A stretch of 64,000 nt of DNA, taken from contig NC_015583.1 of the NCBI RefSeq assembly GCF_000253255.1, forward strand, positions 186,001 through 250,000, given 5' to 3'. Both the position numbers and the translations under genes were made by a program. This DNA comes from Novosphingobium sp. PP1Y (GTDB lineage Bacteria; Pseudomonadota; Alphaproteobacteria; Sphingomonadales; Sphingomonadaceae). Shown here in pieces: positions 57,178 through 64,000 of this stretch (position 1 is its first letter; every line of letters begins with the position of its first letter). A model generated the notes under the pieces. The model was not told the DNA's origin. It made no database searches and worked only from the letters and a program-made list of their open reading frames with translations.

Positions 57178-57788
57178 TGGAATGCTCAGCCTCAACCAAA
57201 ACACGCGGCCGTCCGCGGGAATTCGATCCCGAGGAAGCCTTGGCGAGCGCCCTGCGCGTGTTCTGGAAGCATGGCTATGAAGGCGCCTCCATGGCCGAGC
57301 TCACCGAGGCCATGGGCATTACCAAACCCAGCCTCTACGCATGTTTCGGCAACAAGGAAGCCCTCTTCAGGAAGGCCCTCGACCTCTACGAGCGCGACAA
57401 GCTGTGCTACATCAAGACCTCGCTGGACGCGCCAACTGCGCGTGAAGTTGCGAATCGCATTCTGCGCGGCGCGGTAAAGACGCACTGCGGCGAGAGCGAC
57501 CCGCAAGGCTGCATGGGCGTCATCAGTTCGGTCGCCTGCACGACCGAGGCAGAATCGATCCGCAAGGAAGTCGTGGCACGCCGCGCATCGTCCGAGGCTG
57601 CTGTGGTCGAGCGCTTTGAAAAGGCCAAGGCCGAAGGCGACCTTCCCGAGCACGTGGATGCCAAGGCACTGGCTCAATGCCTGCTCACGGTCCTGCAGGG
57701 TCTCTCGGTCAAGGCCCAGGTCGGCGCCGAACGCAAGGATCTTGAGGCCGTCGTCGACACTTTCCTGGCCATGTGGCCCGGCCGCTGA
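57177..57788 (+). CDS. TetR-family transcriptional regulator
   Basis: A 203-residue repressor. The N-terminal helix-turn-helix is typical: RGRPREFDPEEALASALRVF, then MAELTEAMGITKPSLYACFG and NKEALFRKALDLY. The C-terminal ligand domain has the Cys-containing segment DPQGCMGVISSVAC. No Shine-Dalgarno is present; a -10 (TATGTA) ends 8 bases before the ATG, so the message may be leaderless. It precedes the RND efflux operon on the same strand by 430 bases and very likely represses it. Confidence 0.9.
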   Translation: MECSASTKTRGRPREFDPEEALASALRVFWKHGYEGASMAELTEAMGITKPSLYACFGNKEALFRKALDLYERDKLCYIKTSLDAPTAREVANRILRGAVKTHCGESDPQGCMGVISSVACTTEAESIRKEVVARRASSEAAVVERFEKAKAEGDLPEHVDAKALAQCLLTVLQGLSVKAQVGAERKDLEAVVDTFLAMWPGR

Positions 57789-57878
57789 AGCGCCCGTTCG
57801 CCGGGCACGCATGGCCCGGCCAGGCATAACCGGAAATCCCGGCTTCACCTTGAGGTTGCAGGCACTAAAGGAATAATT

Positions 57879-57890
57879 TACCGGTCAGTA
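57879..57890. promoter_or_regulatory. TetR operator candidate 1 of RND operon
   Basis: TACCGGTCAGTA, matching TACCRNYCRGTA, 22 bases upstream of the -35. Its surroundings (AGTATAGAATGCAC) repeat imperfectly at the second site. Confidence 0.55.
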
Positions 57891-57900
57891 TAGAATGCAC

Positions 57901-57928
57901 TTGACGGAATCGCGCATCGCAATATATA
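57901..57928 (+). promoter_or_regulatory. Promoter of the RND efflux operon
   Basis: TTGACG-N16-TATATA, a near-consensus housekeeping promoter lying between the two operator copies. Confidence 0.65.
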
Positions 57929-57938
57929 CCGTCCAGTA
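57927..57938. promoter_or_regulatory. TetR operator candidate 2 of RND operon
   Basis: TACCGTCCAGTA, matching TACCRNYCRGTA, overlapping the end of the -10 and the probable start of transcription, an ideal repressor position. Confidence 0.6.
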
Positions 57939-58153
57939 CAGAACGCAGCCACCTGACTCACCGCAAGGAAGTCTGATGACTGAAATTGCCAAACCGGTTC
58001 CCCCCGGCTGATTTCCGGTGCCCTCCGCTCCCCCCGCGGGTGGCCTCCGACACTTTGAACCTGAGCCAGCTGCCATGACGGGCGCGCCTGCCCGACTGCG
58101 CGGAAGGCTGAATACATCTAAGTTTCCCGGCCCCCCTTTGCGCCGGGAACGGG

Positions 58154-58199
58154 CCGGCGCGCGCCTTCTTTCCCCCCCACCCCTCGGGGCGCGCGCCGG
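58154..58199 (+). repeat. GC-only inverted repeat in RND leader
   Basis: CCGGCGCGCGCC / GGCGCGCGCCGG, a perfect 12-bp stem with a 22-base pyrimidine-rich loop. It ends 5-6 bases before the CAGGGAG ribosome site of the next gene, where it could influence translation. Confidence 0.6.
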
Positions 58200-58219
58200 T
58201 CATTTCAGGGAGTACAATC

Positions 58220-58627
58220 ATGGCCTTCATCGATTTCACCGATGCGGCGCCGGAGGCACTGGCGGCGCCTGCCAACAGGTCCGTACAGGACACCCGGCGT
58301 TTCCCCTCGGTATCTGCACTGTCCGACCTCGAGCACCGCATCGTCGAACTCGCTCGCGGCGACGGCCTCGAAACCCTGCGGCCGCAGCGCAAGCGGTCCT
58401 GGCTGGGGCGGCTGATCCTGGGTCCGCAACCGATCTCGCCGGAACTTGCGAACGAGCGGCTCGAAGCACTGCGAAAGTTGGCCGTGCAAGCCTGGCACAA
58501 GGGCTACACCCTCCCGGTTTCGGCCGTGCGGGAAGCGCAGGCCGCCGGATACAGCGAGGCGCAGGTCGGCGCCGTCATCGATACCATCGGGCGCATGCGT
58601 GTGCCATTCCGGAGGCTTGCCGCGTGA
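58220..58627 (+). CDS. Small protein at head of RND operon, unknown function
   Basis: A 135-residue cytoplasmic protein. After a disordered first third, two helical segments follow (LSDLEHRIVELARGDGLETL and NERLEALRKLAVQAWHKGYT), and a C-terminal helix-turn-helix-like stretch (VSAVREAQAAGYSEAQVGAV). CAGGGAG precedes the ATG. Its stop overlaps the GTG of the membrane fusion protein, so it is a real operon member. No family recognised; it may be a regulatory or assembly factor for the pump. Confidence 0.7.
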   Translation: MAFIDFTDAAPEALAAPANRSVQDTRRFPSVSALSDLEHRIVELARGDGLETLRPQRKRSWLGRLILGPQPISPELANERLEALRKLAVQAWHKGYTLPVSAVREAQAAGYSEAQVGAVIDTIGRMRVPFRRLAA

Positions 58628-59898
58628 ATTTTCCTGCAAAGATCGACATCCCCGATCGGACCTTCAGGCAGGCAAGTGAAAGCCCCGAACGGCCGCGCAA
58701 GCGGCGGTTTGCAGCCATTGCCGGGATCCTCGTGCTGGTCGGCGCCGGAACGGCCTGGAGCCTGCTTCACGACACCACGGCCGAGGCGGTGGCGATGCCC
58801 GTTCCCCAGGTTCAGGCCGCCAACCCGCTGGTGCGCGAGGTGACGCAGTGGGACGACTACGTCGGCCGCTTCGCGCCGAGCCAGTCGGTCGAAGTGCGTC
58901 CCCGCGTTTCGGGGGCGATTACCCGGATCCACTTCAAGGACGGCGAATTCGTTCGCCAGGGCCAGCCGCTGTTCACGGTCGATCAGCGACCCTACCGCGC
59001 CGCCCTTGCCGAAGCGCAGGCAGACGTCGCTGCAGCGCGCAGCGCCGTGGCACTCGCCCGCTCGGACTATGACCGCGTGGCCGGGCTCTCCGGCGACGAG
59101 GCCATGGCCGCCAGCGAAGTCGACCAGCTTCGCACCCGCATGCATTCTGCCCAGGCCGCGCTCGCCGCTGCCCAGGCCCGCGCAAGGCAACGCGCCCTCG
59201 ACGTCGAGTTCACCACCGTGCGCGCCCCGATTTCCGGCCGCATCTCGGACCGGCGCGTGGATGTCGGCAATCTCGTCTCGGGAGACAACAACGCCAATGC
59301 GACTTTGCTGACCACGATCAACGCCGTCGATCCGATCTACTTCACGTTCGATGCTTCCGAAGCCTTGTTCCTCAAGGCCCGGCGCGAGCAGGAACAGGGG
59401 CATGCACCGGCGCGGGTTCAGGTGCGCCTACAGGACGAGGCCGATTACAAGTGGAACGGCCGCCTAGACTTCACCGACAACGGTCTCGATCCGCGTTCGG
59501 GCACGATCCGCGTGCGTGCCGTGCTCGACAATCCCAAGGGCTTCCTGACCCCGGGCATGTTCGGCAACATGCGACTTGCGGAAGGCGCCAAGGCCAAGGC
59601 CCTGCTGGTCCCCGACGATGCCGTGCAGTCCGACCAGGCGCGCAAGGTGGTGCTGACCGTCGGCCGGGACGGCACCGTTGCGGCCAAGCCGGTCGAACTC
59701 GGGCCGCTGGTCGACGGCCTGCGGGTCATCCGCTCCGGTCTCTCGAAAGAGGACCGGGTGGTGATCTCGAACTACCAGGCCGCCGTCACCGGTGCCAAGG
59801 TCGAGACCCGCAGGGGCATGATCGCTGCGGATACGCACACGATCACCGCACCGGGCGCATCGGTACCGATGGCCTCGCAGGCAACTCTCAACAACTGA
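58624..59898 (+). CDS. RND efflux membrane fusion protein (AcrA/MexE type)
   Basis: A 424-residue periplasmic adaptor. An N-terminal membrane anchor (FAAIAGILVLVGAGTAWSLL) precedes the lipoyl half (DDYVGRFAPSQSVEVRPRVS, then ITRIHFKDGEFVRQGQPLF), a helical hairpin (residues about 115-185), the second lipoyl half (FTTVRAPISGRISDRRVDVG) and beta-barrel and membrane-proximal domains. The GTG overlaps the small gene's stop. It joins the inner-membrane pump to the outer-membrane channel encoded downstream. Confidence 0.92.
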   Translation: MNFPAKIDIPDRTFRQASESPERPRKRRFAAIAGILVLVGAGTAWSLLHDTTAEAVAMPVPQVQAANPLVREVTQWDDYVGRFAPSQSVEVRPRVSGAITRIHFKDGEFVRQGQPLFTVDQRPYRAALAEAQADVAAARSAVALARSDYDRVAGLSGDEAMAASEVDQLRTRMHSAQAALAAAQARARQRALDVEFTTVRAPISGRISDRRVDVGNLVSGDNNANATLLTTINAVDPIYFTFDASEALFLKARREQEQGHAPARVQVRLQDEADYKWNGRLDFTDNGLDPRSGTIRVRAVLDNPKGFLTPGMFGNMRLAEGAKAKALLVPDDAVQSDQARKVVLTVGRDGTVAAKPVELGPLVDGLRVIRSGLSKEDRVVISNYQAAVTGAKVETRRGMIAADTHTITAPGASVPMASQATLNN

Positions 59899-59910
59899 TC
59901 CACCCGTAAA

Positions 59911-59941
59911 GGGGACGCGTTCGCGATTGGCGCGCGTCCCC
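59911..59941 (+). repeat. Hairpin between fusion protein and pump genes
   Basis: GGGGACGCG / CGCGTCCCC, a perfect 9-bp stem with a 13-base loop in the 62-bp gap. It could moderate expression of the downstream pump relative to the adaptor or protect the message. Confidence 0.5.
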
Positions 59942-59960
59942 ATCGCAGGGGCACATTATC

Positions 59961-62900
59961 ATGCGATTTTCCCGGTTCTTCATCGACCGGCCGATTTTCG
60001 CAGGCGTCATCGCGGTGATCATCACCGTGGTGGGAGCGCTTGCGTTCATCGGCCTCCCCGTCACCCAGTATCCCGACATCGTCCCGCCTACCGTCACCGT
60101 AAGCGCCCAATATCCGGGTGCCTCTGCCGAAACCGTCGCGGACACCGTCGCCGCGCCGATCGAGCAGGAGATCAACGGCGTCGACGACATGCTCTACATG
60201 GACTCGCAGTCGACGGGCGACGGCAAGGTGACAATCACCGTCACCTTCAAGATCGGCACGGATCTCGATGCCGCGCAGGTGCTGGTGCAGAACCGGGTCG
60301 CCGTGGCGACACCGCGCCTGCCGCAGGAAGTGCAGCAACTCGGCGTCGTCACCCGCAAGTCCTCGCCCGACTTCCTGATGGTGGTGAACCTGCAGTCGCC
60401 CGATCGGACGTTCGATCGCGACTATCTTTCGAACTATGCGCTGACCCAGGTGAAGGACAAGCTCGCCCGCATCGACGGCGTGGGCGACGTGCGCCTGTTC
60501 GGCGCGCGCGACTACGGCATGCGCATCTGGATCGATCCGGGCAAGGCGGCCGCGCTGGACCTGACCGCCGGCGAGATCGTCTCGGCCCTGCGCGCGCAGA
60601 ACGTACAGGTTTCATCCGGCGCGCTCGGCCAGCCGCCGTTCGATACCGGCAATGCCTACCAGATCGGTGTCGAACTGCAGGGCCGCCTCAAGACGCCCGA
60701 ACAGTTCGGCGATGTGATCGTGCGCACCGATGCGGACGGTCGGCAGGTACGCGTGCGCGACGTGGCCCGGGTTGAACTGGGCGCGCAGGACTACACGACC
60801 AATACCTATCTTTCGGGCAACCCGACCGTGGTCATGGCGGTAATGCAGCGCCCCGGTTCGAACGCGCTCAACTCCGCGCAGGCAGTTCGTGCCCAGATGG
60901 ACGAGCTGTCGCAGTCCTTCCCGCAAGGCCTCGAATATTCGGTGATCTACAATCCCACCGAATTCATCGGACAGTCGATCGACGCAGTCTATCACACCCT
61001 GCTCGAAGCCGTGGTGCTGGTCGTCCTCGTCATCCTCGTCTTCCTGCAGAACTGGCGCGCAGCGATCATCCCGATCGTGGCAATCCCGGTTTCGCTGATC
61101 GGCACCGCCGTCATGCTCGCGGCCGTCGGCTATTCGCTAAACAATCTCTCGCTTTTCGGCATGGTGCTGGCAATCGGCATCGTGGTCGACGACGCCATTG
61201 TCGTGGTCGAGAATGTCGAGCGCTACATCGAGGAAGGCATGCGCCCGATCGAGGCCGCAAGGCGTTCGATGGACGAAGTTTCCAGCGCGCTCGTCGCCAT
61301 CGTCCTGGTGCTCTGCGCGGTCTTCGTGCCCACCCTGTTCATCTCCGGAATCTCGGGTGCGTTCTACAAGCAGTTTGCCGTCACGATTTCCACCGCGACG
61401 GCTATCTCTTTGCTGATCTCGCTTACGCTATCTCCGGCGCTGGCGGCGATCCTGCTGCGTGAACGCCATCCCCTGCCCGCCGATGCGCCGCGCTGGAGGC
61501 GCGTGCTCCAGTCGGCCGCAGACGGTTTCAACCACGGGTTCGAGCGGATGAGTGCGGCTTATGCCGGGCTGACGCTGCGCCTCGTCAGGAAGCCGCTGCG
61601 CATGATGGCGACCTACGGCGCGCTCATCGCGGCGACCGTCGGCCTGTTCTGGGCAACACCGACCGGCTTCGTACCACAGCAGGACCAGGGCTACTTCATG
61701 GCCGCCATCTTCCTGCCGCCCGGCTCATCGCTGTCGCGCACCGACGAGGCGACGCAGGAAGTCGCCAAGCGCATCCTGCCGGTCAAGGGCCTGCGCGGCG
61801 CGGTGATGTTTGCCGGTTTCCACGGTCCGTCACGCACCGCAGCCCCCGATGCCGCCGCCATCTACTTCCCGTTCAAGAGTTTCGAGGAACGCAGGAAGCT
61901 GGGCGTCACCTACGCCGGAATCATGGAGCAGGCGCAGGCTGCGCTGCAAGGCTTCGACAAGGCGCAGGTCCTCCTGCTGCCCCCGCCGACGATCAACGGC
62001 ATCGTCCCTCCCGGCGGCTACCGCATGATCGTGGAGGACAAGGACGGACGCGGCTATGCCGAGTTGGCCAAGGCCGCAGGCGCGATGATCGCGCAGGCGA
62101 ACCAGACGCCTGAACTGAAGCAGGTCTATACCCTCTTCAACCTCAACACGCCGCGCGTCTATGCCGATGTCGACCGTCGCAAGGCGGACATGCTCGGCGT
62201 GCCGCCGGAGCGCGTATTCGAAGCCCTGCAAGTCTATCTCGGTTCCGCCTTCGTCAATGACTTCAACCTGCTGGGCCGCACCTATCGAGTCACTGCACAG
62301 GCGGATTCGCCCTACCGCGGCACGACGGCGGACATCGCCAACCTCAAGACGCGCTCGAATTCGGGCGCAATGGTCCCGATCGGCTCGGTCGCGACCTTCG
62401 AGGACAAGACCGGCCCCTACCGGGTCGTGCGCTACAACCTGCAACGCGCCGTCGAGGTCGATGGCAGCGTCGCGCCGGGCTATTCGACCGGACAGGCGCT
62501 GACAACGATGGAGCGCATCGCCGACGATGCGCTGCCGGCAGGCTACGGCCACGAATGGACCGGAATTGCCTTCCAGCAGACCACTGCCGGCAATACCGCG
62601 GGCGTCGTCTTCGGAATGGCAGTGCTGTTCGTGTTCCTTGTGCTTGCAGCGCAGTACGAAAGCCTGACACTGCCGCTGGCGATCATCCTGATCGTGCCGA
62701 TGTGCCTCTTCGCGGCGATGCTGGGTGTCGACATCCGGGGCATGGACAACAATATCCTGACCCAGATCGGCCTCGTGGTGCTGATCGCGCTGGCGGCCAA
62801 GAACGCGATCCTCGTGGTCGAATTCGCCAAGCAGGCCGAGGACGAACAGGGCATGTCGCCGGTCGAAGCCGCAGTCTTTGCGGCACGTACCCGCCTGCGC

Positions 62901-63149
62901 CCGATCCTGATGACCAGCTTCGCCTTCATCCTGGGCGCAGTTCCGCTGGTGATCGCACAAGGAGCAGGCGCAGAGCTGCGCCAGGCGCTGGGCACGGCCG
63001 TGTTCTTCGGCATGGTCGGCGTCACCGGGTTCGGCCTGCTGTTCACCCCGACCTTCTATGTTGTGTGCCGCGCGCTGGGTGAGCGCCTGCGCCGCCGTCC
63101 TTCGGCCGGATCGCACGGGAACCATCCCCTGCCCGCCCCGGCCGAGTGA
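59961..63149 (+). CDS. RND efflux pump, HAE1 family (AcrB-like)
   Basis: A 1062-residue inner-membrane drug/proton antiporter. It begins FSRFFIDRPIFAGVIAVIIT as in AcrB/MexF. The proton-relay Asp pair is in AIGIVVDDAIVVVENVERY. Two large periplasmic loops and twelve membrane helices are present, with the second-half motif LAAKNAILVVEFAKQAEDEQ. Length is normal. With the adaptor and the downstream outer-membrane protein it forms a tripartite pump exporting hydrophobic compounds such as antibiotics, solvents or aromatics. Substrate range cannot be told from sequence. Confidence 0.95.
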   Translation: MRFSRFFIDRPIFAGVIAVIITVVGALAFIGLPVTQYPDIVPPTVTVSAQYPGASAETVADTVAAPIEQEINGVDDMLYMDSQSTGDGKVTITVTFKIGTDLDAAQVLVQNRVAVATPRLPQEVQQLGVVTRKSSPDFLMVVNLQSPDRTFDRDYLSNYALTQVKDKLARIDGVGDVRLFGARDYGMRIWIDPGKAAALDLTAGEIVSALRAQNVQVSSGALGQPPFDTGNAYQIGVELQGRLKTPEQFGDVIVRTDADGRQVRVRDVARVELGAQDYTTNTYLSGNPTVVMAVMQRPGSNALNSAQAVRAQMDELSQSFPQGLEYSVIYNPTEFIGQSIDAVYHTLLEAVVLVVLVILVFLQNWRAAIIPIVAIPVSLIGTAVMLAAVGYSLNNLSLFGMVLAIGIVVDDAIVVVENVERYIEEGMRPIEAARRSMDEVSSALVAIVLVLCAVFVPTLFISGISGAFYKQFAVTISTATAISLLISLTLSPALAAILLRERHPLPADAPRWRRVLQSAADGFNHGFERMSAAYAGLTLRLVRKPLRMMATYGALIAATVGLFWATPTGFVPQQDQGYFMAAIFLPPGSSLSRTDEATQEVAKRILPVKGLRGAVMFAGFHGPSRTAAPDAAAIYFPFKSFEERRKLGVTYAGIMEQAQAALQGFDKAQVLLLPPPTINGIVPPGGYRMIVEDKDGRGYAELAKAAGAMIAQANQTPELKQVYTLFNLNTPRVYADVDRRKADMLGVPPERVFEALQVYLGSAFVNDFNLLGRTYRVTAQADSPYRGTTADIANLKTRSNSGAMVPIGSVATFEDKTGPYRVVRYNLQRAVEVDGSVAPGYSTGQALTTMERIADDALPAGYGHEWTGIAFQQTTAGNTAGVVFGMAVLFVFLVLAAQYESLTLPLAIILIVPMCLFAAMLGVDIRGMDNNILTQIGLVVLIALAAKNAILVVEFAKQAEDEQGMSPVEAAVFAARTRLRPILMTSFAFILGAVPLVIAQGAGAELRQALGTAVFFGMVGVTGFGLLFTPTFYVVCRALGERLRRRPSAGSHGNHPLPAPAE

Positions 63150-63163
63150 AAGGAATTACCCTG

Positions 63164-64000
63164 ATGAAAACACGCAGTTTCCTTGCCGCACTGCTTGCCG
63201 CGACCAGCCTTGCTGCCTGCGCCGCCGGACCCGACTATATCGCGCCCACACCTCTACCGCGCGGCGATGCCGCATTCATCGGCGCTCGATCGTCCGCAGT
63301 GTCGACAGACGCGGTACAGTCTGACTGGTGGCGGCTCTACGACGATCCGGTGCTAGATGCCCTGGTCCTGGACGCACTGGCGGCGAATACAGATATCCGC
63401 GTTGCCGTGGCGCGGATCGAACGGGCACGGGCCAGCCTGCGCGGATCGCGTTCGGAGACCTTGCCGCAGACGGCTATCGAAGGGTCCGGGACTTACGGCC
63501 GCGCCTCGCAGGCACGCACCCTGCCCGGCGCCGACCGGGAGGGCCGCACCGTCGATGCCGGCCTTTCCGTCTCCTATGAGCTGGACCTGTTCGGCCGCGT
63601 CTCACGCGGGGTCGAAGCATCGCGGGCCGACCTGAGCGCCGCGCAGGAGGACGCCGATGCGGTCCGGGTCACGGTCGTGGCCGATACCGTGCGCGCCTAT
63701 GTCGATGCCGCCAGCTATGCAGAGCAGCTGGCCGTCGCACAGCGCACGGTCGACCTGCTCGACCGCTCCGTGCGCATCACCGGGGCGCGTTTTGAGCGCG
63801 GGCTGAACCAGAAGCTGGACGTCATCCGCGTCACGCAGCTACGCGACGAACAGGCCGCGACCATCCCAGCGTTGCAGGCCCAGCGCGACGCCGCGCTTTT
63901 CCGTCTCGCCACCCTCACCGGCAAGACCCCGCAGGACCTGCCGGAGGCAGCGCGCGAACGCACCACGACGCCCGATGTCCAGCAGCCTATCCCGGTCGGC
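63164..64000 (+). CDS. NodT-family outer-membrane efflux lipoprotein, 3' end outside window
   Basis: The first 279 residues of an OprM/NodT-type outer-membrane factor. A lipoprotein signal (LAALLAATSLAACAAGPDY) is followed by the family's DWWRLYDDPVLDALV segment, VRVTVVADTVRAYVDAAS, and the helix around LNQKLDVIRVTQL. AAAGGA lies 10 bases before the ATG. It starts 14 bases after the pump and completes the tripartite system. The frame is open to the last base, so the C-terminal part lies beyond the window. Confidence 0.92.
   Translation, partial: MKTRSFLAALLAATSLAACAAGPDYIAPTPLPRGDAAFIGARSSAVSTDAVQSDWWRLYDDPVLDALVLDALAANTDIRVAVARIERARASLRGSRSETLPQTAIEGSGTYGRASQARTLPGADREGRTVDAGLSVSYELDLFGRVSRGVEASRADLSAAQEDADAVRVTVVADTVRAYVDAASYAEQLAVAQRTVDLLDRSVRITGARFERGLNQKLDVIRVTQLRDEQAATIPALQAQRDAALFRLATLTGKTPQDLPEAARERTTTPDVQQPIPVG

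Larger units (their letters stand above)
57789..58219. promoter_or_regulatory. Promoter and long structured leader of the RND operon
   Basis: No gene accepted here. It holds the efflux promoter with two flanking operators near 57.9 kb, then a leader of about 280 bases ending in a 12-bp GC-only stem next to the ribosome site of the first gene. Confidence 0.6.

Noticed and set aside
58018..58623. Long in-frame extension of the membrane fusion protein
   Set aside because: The extension runs through the leader and the small gene at 58220; the GTG at 58624 with the GTGA overlap gives a normal adaptor N terminus.

Overview
The window is about 64 kb of GC-rich DNA (visibly above 60% G+C) from what looks like an alphaproteobacterium of the Sphingomonadales, probably Novosphingobium-like. 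The taxon is inferred from an UrcA-family protein, TonB-dependent receptors, Rieske oxygenases lacking local partners, EcfG-like and FixK-like promoter motifs, and frequent GTG/TTG starts with ATGA/GTGA overlaps. I saw no rRNA, tRNA, insertion sequence, prophage or CRISPR array. The first and last genes are cut by the window edges.

Layout. 0-2.4 kb: OmpR-type response regulator (5' end missing), its histidine kinase and a small secreted protein. 2.7-4.7 kb: an L-2-hydroxyglutarate oxidase-like flavoprotein, a small unknown protein and thioredoxin 2. 4.8-6.1 kb: a sugar MFS transporter broken by one extra T. 6.2-11 kb: a compact envelope-glycan operon (deacetylase, two GT4 glycosyltransferases, a membrane protein, a DUF2141 protein). 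11-12.7 kb: Lrp-type regulator divergent from a leucine dehydrogenase. 14-18.3 kb: a 1111-residue KefA-like membrane protein ending in a P-loop ATPase, translationally coupled to a small MscS channel. 19-22.6 kb: esterase and GH9 glycosidase under LacI-type operator palindromes. 22.9-26 kb: DksA/TraR zinc-finger protein and two Rieske oxygenases under a perfect FNR/FixK box. 26.2-31 kb: RNase H-fold protein, then a TonB receptor and PhoD phosphatase behind a Pho-box-like triple repeat. 31-34.6 kb: TonB receptor and metallo-beta-lactamase-fold hydrolase.

35.3-46.3 kb is a complete guanidine (urea-carboxylase-type) assimilation operon: ABC importer, NikR-like ribbon-helix-helix regulator, two DUF1989 proteins (carboxyguanidine deiminase pair), biotin carboxylase, allophanate hydrolase and a beta-propeller protein. 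No guanidine riboswitch was recognised. Instead the intergenic region holds two copies of a TATTAC-N14-GTAATA inverted repeat, and the NikR-like regulator has lost most nickel ligands. I consider this the most interesting signal: a likely protein-based guanidine sensor.

46.3-57 kb: UrcA protein, a secreted unknown, then a putative lipid-modification cluster (TPR-sulfotransferase, two sterol-desaturase paralogues, 2OG-Fe(II) oxygenase, an unknown coupled protein, LysR regulator), followed by a small lipoprotein and a 3-ketosteroid-dehydrogenase-like flavoprotein. The next intergenic region contains a candidate small RNA. 57.2-64 kb: a TetR regulator and a tripartite RND efflux operon (small unknown gene, membrane fusion protein, HAE1 pump, NodT outer-membrane factor cut at the edge), tied together by three copies of a TACCRNYCRGTA operator candidate.
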